This document shows, piece by piece, positions 36,708 through 41,201 of a stretch of DNA of 41,201 nt (the stretch's first letter is position 1; every line of letters starts with the position of its first letter). The stretch is from Nostocoides jenkinsii Ben 74. Its GTDB lineage: Bacteria > Actinomycetota > Actinomycetes > Actinomycetales > Dermatophilaceae. The notes beneath the pieces were generated by a model. The model was not told where the DNA came from, searched no databases, and saw nothing but the letters and a program-made list of their open reading frames with translations. The stretch lies in NCBI RefSeq assembly GCF_001046875.1, contig NZ_HF571038.1, forward strand, positions 1,810,300-1,851,500, given 5' to 3'. A program made the position numbers and the translations under genes.

Positions 36708-37430
36708 ATGGTCGTGACAGAAGCTACCGCATGCACCCTCGTCACGGGCGGCACCGGCGTCGTCGGGCAGGCGGTTGTGCGTCGGCTGCTCGCCACAGGA
36801 CGCCGAGTGTGCCTCACCTACGGCGCGAACTCCACCGTCGCCGAGAGACTCGTCGCCGAGGCGCCCGGGCTCGTCGCGGTGAGAGCCGACCTCCGGTCTC
36901 TCAACATCGCCCAGCTACTCGACAAGGTGGCCGATCGCGCCGGCCCCGTCGAGGCGCTCGTTCACGCGGCAGCCCTCGTCGACCACACCCCCGTCGCGTC
37001 GCTCGACGCCGAGCACTTCGCCGAGGTGCTAACCGTCAACGTGACGGCGGCCTTCGCCCTCGCGCGCGAGCTCGCAAAGCGGGGCACCCTGCGCGATGTC
37101 GTGTTGCTGTCGTCGATCGCGGCTTCAATCGCTGACCTTGGATCGGTTGCTTACACGACCTCGAAGGGCGCGACGGACGCCCTTACCCGTGCCCTCGCGC
37201 TGCACCTCGCGCCGGTGCGGGTGAACGCTGTCGCGCCGGGCATCATCCGCAGCCACCGCACCGACGGCGATCCGCTGTTCTCGGGTCCCGCGGCGCGCAT
37301 CCCGGACGCCGCGCTCGTTGCGCCCGGCGCGGTCGCGGACGTTGTCTCCTACCTGCTCGACGGAGCGCCCGACGCGCTGAGTGGTCAGGTGCTCGGGGTC
37401 GACGGCGGCGCCTCGTTGCGACGCCTGTGA
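36708..37430 (+). CDS. Short-chain dehydrogenase/reductase (SDR)
   Basis: 240 residues from the ATG at 36708, preceded by AGGGGG. Classical SDR: cofactor loop LVTGGTGVVGQAVVRRLLATGR near residue 11 (TGxxxGxG type, here TGGTGVVG), NVTAAF near 105, catalytic Ser in VVLLSSIAAS near 129, and Tyr-Lys in AYTTSKGATDAL near 144. C-terminal QVLGVDGGASLRRL. Substrate unknown. Its stop overlaps the P450 start by 4 bp (GTGA), so the two are translationally coupled and probably act on the same compound. Cofactor preference was not determined. Confidence 0.92.
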   Translation: MVVTEATACTLVTGGTGVVGQAVVRRLLATGRRVCLTYGANSTVAERLVAEAPGLVAVRADLRSLNIAQLLDKVADRAGPVEALVHAAALVDHTPVASLDAEHFAEVLTVNVTAAFALARELAKRGTLRDVVLLSSIAASIADLGSVAYTTSKGATDALTRALALHLAPVRVNAVAPGIIRSHRTDGDPLFSGPAARIPDAALVAPGAVADVVSYLLDGAPDALSGQVLGVDGGASLRRL

Positions 37431-38647
37431 CCACCGCCCAGGTCACACCGACCGCGCCTCGCCTGCCGCTCGTCGGCGCGCTCGCTCATTTGCGGTTCGG
37501 CGGGCACGACTTCCTGCTTGAGACCGGCCGCCGTCTCGGCGACGCCTATTGGCTGTATCTCTGCGGCGAACGCGTGCTCGTGGTCGGGCATCCCGAGGCG
37601 GCCGCTCGTGTGCTTGAGAACGTCAACGACGCCTATCCCGACAAGGGCGGAAGCAGCGGGTTCCGGCGGCTGTCGCTGCCGTTTGTCGGATCCGGCCTCT
37701 CGACCTGGAACGCGATGGACCCGGAGTGGCGGCGCCGACGCTCAGCCGCGGCCCGGGTCTTCCGGTCCTCACGTCCGCCGGCCTCGTGGTCGGTGCCGTT
37801 CAGCGTCGTCGACGGCAGTACCCTGCGGCGCGGACTCGAGCGGCGCGTCGTCGGCGACCTCGTGCGGCACTTCCTCAGCGTCGACGCCGACCCGCGCGAC
37901 ATCGACACGGTCGTCGACGGGTTCCGCACCCTCGGACGCGACTTCTGGTCGGGCAAGCTGCCGTGGCCGCAGCCGTTGCGGACCCGTCGCGCGGCCCTGG
38001 TCACCGCCGACCTGGAGGCGACCGTCGACCGCTGGATCCTGGACTCCTCGGTCGGTGCGCCCCTCCGCCACCACCTCCCCGACCTCGGCACCGAGCGCGT
38101 CCGCGACGAGGTGCTCTCCCAGTTGCTGAGCGTCGGTACCCTCGCGATCCCGACCGAGTGGGCGCTTCGACTACTCGCCACCCACACCAACATTCAGCGC
38201 GAGCTGCGAGCATCCCTCGACGACCCTGAAAGCGACCTGCTCAGCCGAATCGTGCGCGAGGCGCTGCGACTGTGCCCGTCGACGTATTGGGTGCAGCGTC
38301 GCGCCGCGCGCCCCGACGTTCTCGCGGGAGCCGCAGTCGCCGTCGACGACCGCGTCATCATTCATCTGCCGAGCGTGCACCGGCATCCGGAGTTCTGGGA
38401 GGCGCCCGGCGAATTCCGTCCCGAGCGTTATCTCGCGAACCAAGACTGGAAGCGCGCGTGGATGCCTTTCGGCCGCGCCTCGCGCCTGTGCGTGGCGCAG
38501 CGTTATTCGTTCGACGCGATCGCGAGCGTGCTGGCCGATGTCGTGCGCACTTCGAGCGTCGAGGCCGCGACGCCACTGCAATCGGGCTTCCGCGTGGGGC
38601 TCAACCTAATCCCCCGAACGGCGTCGCTGCGATTTTCGCCACTCTAG
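37427..38647 (+). CDS. Cytochrome P450
   Basis: 406 residues from a GTG. Heme loop PFGRASRLCVAQ (Cys355) follows the P450 pattern but has Ala where the family has Gly (FxxGxRxCxG). ExxR is Glu278-Arg281 (IVREALRL) and the meander is FRPERYL near 330. The I-helix motif, normally (A/G)GxD/ET, reads VGTLAIPTEW (about 236-245), so the acid of the acid-alcohol pair is replaced by Pro before Thr243. It is coupled to the SDR gene and ends 10 bp from the convergent amidinotransferase gene. The redox partner is not encoded here. The unusual I-helix may indicate non-standard oxygen activation or loss of function. Confidence 0.9.
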   Translation: MTTAQVTPTAPRLPLVGALAHLRFGGHDFLLETGRRLGDAYWLYLCGERVLVVGHPEAAARVLENVNDAYPDKGGSSGFRRLSLPFVGSGLSTWNAMDPEWRRRRSAAARVFRSSRPPASWSVPFSVVDGSTLRRGLERRVVGDLVRHFLSVDADPRDIDTVVDGFRTLGRDFWSGKLPWPQPLRTRRAALVTADLEATVDRWILDSSVGAPLRHHLPDLGTERVRDEVLSQLLSVGTLAIPTEWALRLLATHTNIQRELRASLDDPESDLLSRIVREALRLCPSTYWVQRRAARPDVLAGAAVAVDDRVIIHLPSVHRHPEFWEAPGEFRPERYLANQDWKRAWMPFGRASRLCVAQRYSFDAIASVLADVVRTSSVEAATPLQSGFRVGLNLIPRTASLRFSPL

Positions 38648-38656
38648 GCATCCTCC

Positions 38657-39802
38657 TCAGAGGCCCCAGTCGACATAGCCGAAGTAGTCCTCGAGTCCGC
38701 CGTCACGCACGGTGTCGAGCGTGAAGCAGTGGAAGCCTCCGCCGAAGAGCCGCCGGTGACGGTGCCGCACGGGGATCACGTCGAAGCCGTTGCGCTCGAG
38801 TTCGCTGATGAGCTCGGGAAACAGTGAGTTCGCGACAACGGTGTCCTCGTCAACCGAGAGCACGTTCATGTCGATGTACGGGCTGCTGATGATGACGTCA
38901 TCGTCGCCGTAGACCGGGAAGTTCACCTCGGACGGCGTCGGAGCGTAGATACGGTCCCACGCCTGGAGCGGAGCGGGCAGGCGGTCGGCGACGGCTGGGT
39001 TGCGTAGCAGCAGCAGGCCGGGACGCAGCGGCAGCACGAGGCTGTCGATGTGGTTGTCGGCGAAGCGGTGCATGATCTGCACGCGGAACCGGCCCTCGAG
39101 ATGGCGCTTGAGCCACTCCGCACCGAGCAGATGGTTGGCTGTCGAGACGTTGACCAGGATGTCCTTTCCGAACCGCACGGCCTGGGCGCCGTCGAGCATG
39201 ATCTCGAACGCATCGGGCGACCCATCAGTCGACTCCCCAACGTCCTCGATCGCCGGGGTCGCGTGGCCCGACACGTAAGACGTGTCGAACGACGCGTCGA
39301 GCATGCGTGGGCGCGGCATTGACGTCCACCGCGACCCTTCGCGGAAGTAGCGCGACAGCACGGGCTTAAGCAGGTCGCCTTCGAGCTGGCGGGCCCGCAC
39401 CTGCGGCGCCGTCTCGATAATCTCGTCACCGACAACGATCGTCTGGTCGCGCACATTGAGTGCCGGGATCATTGTCGCCTCCCAGTGCGGCGTCGAGAAC
39501 CGCGCTCCCGGCGGAAGCGCCTCGGGGCGGTGCACGACGACGCCAGCTGACGCGAGCGCCTGGGCTAGCCCCTCGACATCCTCCGCGAGCTCCTCCACGT
39601 AGCGGTGGTTGAGATCTCGACGCGAGTCGGCGGCGTCGAGCGGGCCACGAGCCGTGATGCTCGGGTAGAAGAACGACGAGTGCGCGACATCGTTGAAGAA
39701 CAGCCGGAACGACAACTCCAGCTCGTGTGCCTCGTAGCCAGCGGAGGTGCCAACGATCGCTTCGCGCAGGCGCGACCATTCGTTGAAGCTGTTGGCCTTC
39801 AT
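38657..39802 (-). CDS. AGAT-type amidinotransferase (glycine/inosamine amidinotransferase family)
   Basis: 381 residues. The catalytic triad of the family can be placed: Asp204 in IMLDGAQAVRFGKDI, His251 in FADNHIDSLVLPLRPG, and Cys359 in LFGGGFHCFTLDTVRDGG. Surrounding text (PYIDMNVLSVDEDTVVANS) also fits. Such enzymes move the amidino group from arginine to an amine acceptor through a Cys-amidino intermediate; relatives include creatine-type AGAT and StrB1 of streptomycin synthesis. The acceptor cannot be predicted. It is convergent with the P450, 10 bp apart; IS30-type DNA begins about 340 bp upstream. Confidence 0.92.
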   Translation of the reverse strand: MKANSFNEWSRLREAIVGTSAGYEAHELELSFRLFFNDVAHSSFFYPSITARGPLDAADSRRDLNHRYVEELAEDVEGLAQALASAGVVVHRPEALPPGARFSTPHWEATMIPALNVRDQTIVVGDEIIETAPQVRARQLEGDLLKPVLSRYFREGSRWTSMPRPRMLDASFDTSYVSGHATPAIEDVGESTDGSPDAFEIMLDGAQAVRFGKDILVNVSTANHLLGAEWLKRHLEGRFRVQIMHRFADNHIDSLVLPLRPGLLLLRNPAVADRLPAPLQAWDRIYAPTPSEVNFPVYGDDDVIISSPYIDMNVLSVDEDTVVANSLFPELISELERNGFDVIPVRHRHRRLFGGGFHCFTLDTVRDGGLEDYFGYVDWGL

Positions 39803-40144
39803 CGGGTGGGACGACCTCTCGTACGGGTTCGGGCAGCAGGACGTGCAAACGACAAGTAGACCAGTTCTCGATCCTCGGGACCATCCTTCGGTGAGGCACG
39901 GCAGGGGGGTCGGCGGCCGCGGCCCATCAGCTATCTGAACGTATGAAAGCGCGACGAGCTCGAGCGCGAAGTCCGCACCATTGAGCCCGATCCCGAGCGA
40001 GCACCGATGATCGAATGAACGTTCATGGCCTACGCCTCGGCAACTGGAGCGTCAGCCAATTCAACGACGAACTTGTCGGCAGGGTCATAGCGTCCAAGCA
40101 ACAGCCTCCACTGGATCGGGGCTGAAGGCTGGGAGGCTGGACCG
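39803..40144. other. Spacer between the amidinotransferase and the IS30 transposase, with a broken gene end
   Basis: Should hold the amidinotransferase promoter, but I see no clear one. A perfect 12-bp palindrome ATGAACGTTCAT lies at 40015-40026, TetR-operator-like. On the minus strand, about 40110 down to 40030, a frame ends ...WRLLLGRYDPADKFVVELADAPVAEA and stop; this looks like the C-terminus of a protein whose remainder was removed by the IS. Reading frame continues into the IS as nonsense. Confidence 0.5.
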
Positions 40145-41194
40145 GTGGCAGGCACGAGACGGCAGTTGACGATCAAGGACCGGGCGGAGATTTCGGCTGG
40201 GTTGAAGGCGGGCTGGAGCCCGGCGCGGATCGCGCGTGACCTGGGCCGGGATCGGTCAGTGATCACCCGGGAGATTGCCCGGAACTCCACCAAGACGTGT
40301 GGGTATCGGGTGGTCAGCGCCGACGTGCGGGCCCAACGGCGCCGCGCCCGTCCGCAGCCGCGCAAGGTGGCCGCCGATCCGCTGCTGGGTCAGCGGGTGT
40401 TGGCCGATCTGCGGCAGTCTCGCACGCCCCGTCAGATCGCCGGCCGGTTGAAGTTGGAGGCCGAGGACGCCACCGTGGAGGTCATGAAGGGTTCCCTACC
40501 GGCCGGTGGCCTGCTGGCTTCGCACGAGGCGATCTACCAGTTCATTTACGCCATGCCCCGCGCCGAGCTGGTCCGCCACGGGGTCTTCCTGCGCTCCAAG
40601 CGCACCCAGCGAAAGCCCCGCTCATCGAGCAGGCGCGGGGCCCCGATCGTGGGGATGCGTCCCATCACCGCCCGGGAGAACGAACACCCCGGCAGCGCCG
40701 AGCGGAGGGTACCCGGGCACTGGGAAGGCGACCTGATCATCGGCAAGAACGGCGCCAGCGCTGCAGCCACCATGGTCGAGCGGATGTCCCGGTACACCGT
40801 GATCGTGGCCCTGCATCACGGCAAGTCCAGCGACGACCTGGCCGAGGTCCTGATCGAGCACGTCAACGCCCTACCCGAAATGATGCGCGCCTCGCTGACT
40901 TGGGATCAAGGCAGCGAGATGGCCCGCCACGCCGCGCTGACCGTCGCCACCGACCTGCCGGTGTACTTCGCCGATCCACACAGCCCCTGGCAGCGTCCCA
41001 GCAACGAGAACACCAACGGCCTGATCCGTGAGTACATCCCCAAGGGCGAGAACATCCCCGCCCATCAGCCCTACCTGAACTCCATCGCCGAAGAACTCAA
41101 CGAACGCCCCCGAGCCGTCCTGGGCTACCTCACCCCCCGCGAATCCTTCGAACGACTCCTCCTCGGCCAACCCCACGTTGCTACGACGCCTTGA
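40145..41194 (+). CDS. IS30-family transposase
   Basis: 349 residues from a GTG with GGGAGG about 12 bases upstream. N-terminal HTH domains (TIKDRAEISAGLKAGWSPARIARDLGRDRSVITREIARNS and ADLRQSRTPRQIAGRLKLE, each spread over two segments) bind the ends. DDE core: Asp in GHWEGDLIIGKNG near 200, Asp in SLTWDQGSEMARH near 259, and Glu in NENTNGLIREYIPKG near 304. Apparently complete. The right end, with TTGACACCGCC just after the stop, runs to the window edge; the left terminal inverted repeat could not be identified by eye. Confidence 0.95.
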   Translation: MAGTRRQLTIKDRAEISAGLKAGWSPARIARDLGRDRSVITREIARNSTKTCGYRVVSADVRAQRRRARPQPRKVAADPLLGQRVLADLRQSRTPRQIAGRLKLEAEDATVEVMKGSLPAGGLLASHEAIYQFIYAMPRAELVRHGVFLRSKRTQRKPRSSSRRGAPIVGMRPITARENEHPGSAERRVPGHWEGDLIIGKNGASAAATMVERMSRYTVIVALHHGKSSDDLAEVLIEHVNALPEMMRASLTWDQGSEMARHAALTVATDLPVYFADPHSPWQRPSNENTNGLIREYIPKGENIPAHQPYLNSIAEELNERPRAVLGYLTPRESFERLLLGQPHVATTP

Positions 41195-41201
41195 CACCGC
41201 C

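Noticed and set aside
40021-40144. Left terminal inverted repeat of the IS30 element
   Set aside because: I compared the sequence with the reverse complement of the right end (GGCGGTGTCAAGG...) and found no convincing match.

Overview
The window is about 41 kb of high-GC DNA from an actinobacterium, most likely a member of the Micrococcales in the Dermatophilaceae/Intrasporangiaceae area. This rests on the gene order (metG-tatD-rpfB-rsmA-ispE-ABC-F, then tRNA-Gln, glmU, prs and rplY), an Rpf cell-wall enzyme, a CAB-type succinate dehydrogenase, frequent GTG starts, and many leaderless-type promoters in which a TANNNT hexamer lies 6-7 nt before the start codon. The species cannot be named from the sequence alone.

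Layout. 1-5.3 kb, minus strand: possible pth start, rplY, prs, glmU, a decayed VWA-domain gene and tRNA-Gln(UUG). 5.4-7.4 kb: a TetR regulator, then a divergent tam/tamR pair (trans-aconitate methyltransferase and its MarR regulator) around a perfect inverted repeat. 7.4-15.2 kb, minus strand: ABC-F ATPase, ispE, rsmA, rpfB, tatD and metG, a conserved housekeeping block; rpfB has an MtrA-like direct repeat upstream. 15.4-20.2 kb: accessory genes, namely a small secreted four-cysteine protein with a strong terminator, a DUF4126 membrane protein, a TetR gene divergent from a 62-aa membrane peptide and a CPBP protein over paired CTACA-N2-TGTAG operators, an MFS transporter and an ASCH-domain protein. 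20.2-23.7 kb: sdhCAB. 23.9-33.9 kb: a spermidine-synthase-like protein, rsmI, a two-gene ABC transporter, protein O-mannosyltransferase, a large RecB-like nuclease/helicase fusion and an exported cyclophilin. 33.9-35.0 kb: an NmrA-like reductase divergent from an HxlR regulator.

From about 35 kb to the end the DNA looks like an acquired island. It holds direct repeats and a recombinase-type HTH protein, then a kinase of the aminoglycoside phosphotransferase fold, an SDR and a cytochrome P450 that overlap by 4 bp, and an AGAT-type amidinotransferase, followed by an IS30-family transposase. The amidinotransferase, oxidoreductase, P450 and kinase set is the best candidate here for an undescribed system, possibly making or modifying a small guanidino compound.

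Other points of interest are a ~52-bp dispersed repeat found in the same orientation right after two unrelated stop codons (prs and the CPBP gene), overlapping inverted repeats between sdhC and the next gene, and an exact 18-bp duplication inside the catalytic domain of RpfB.
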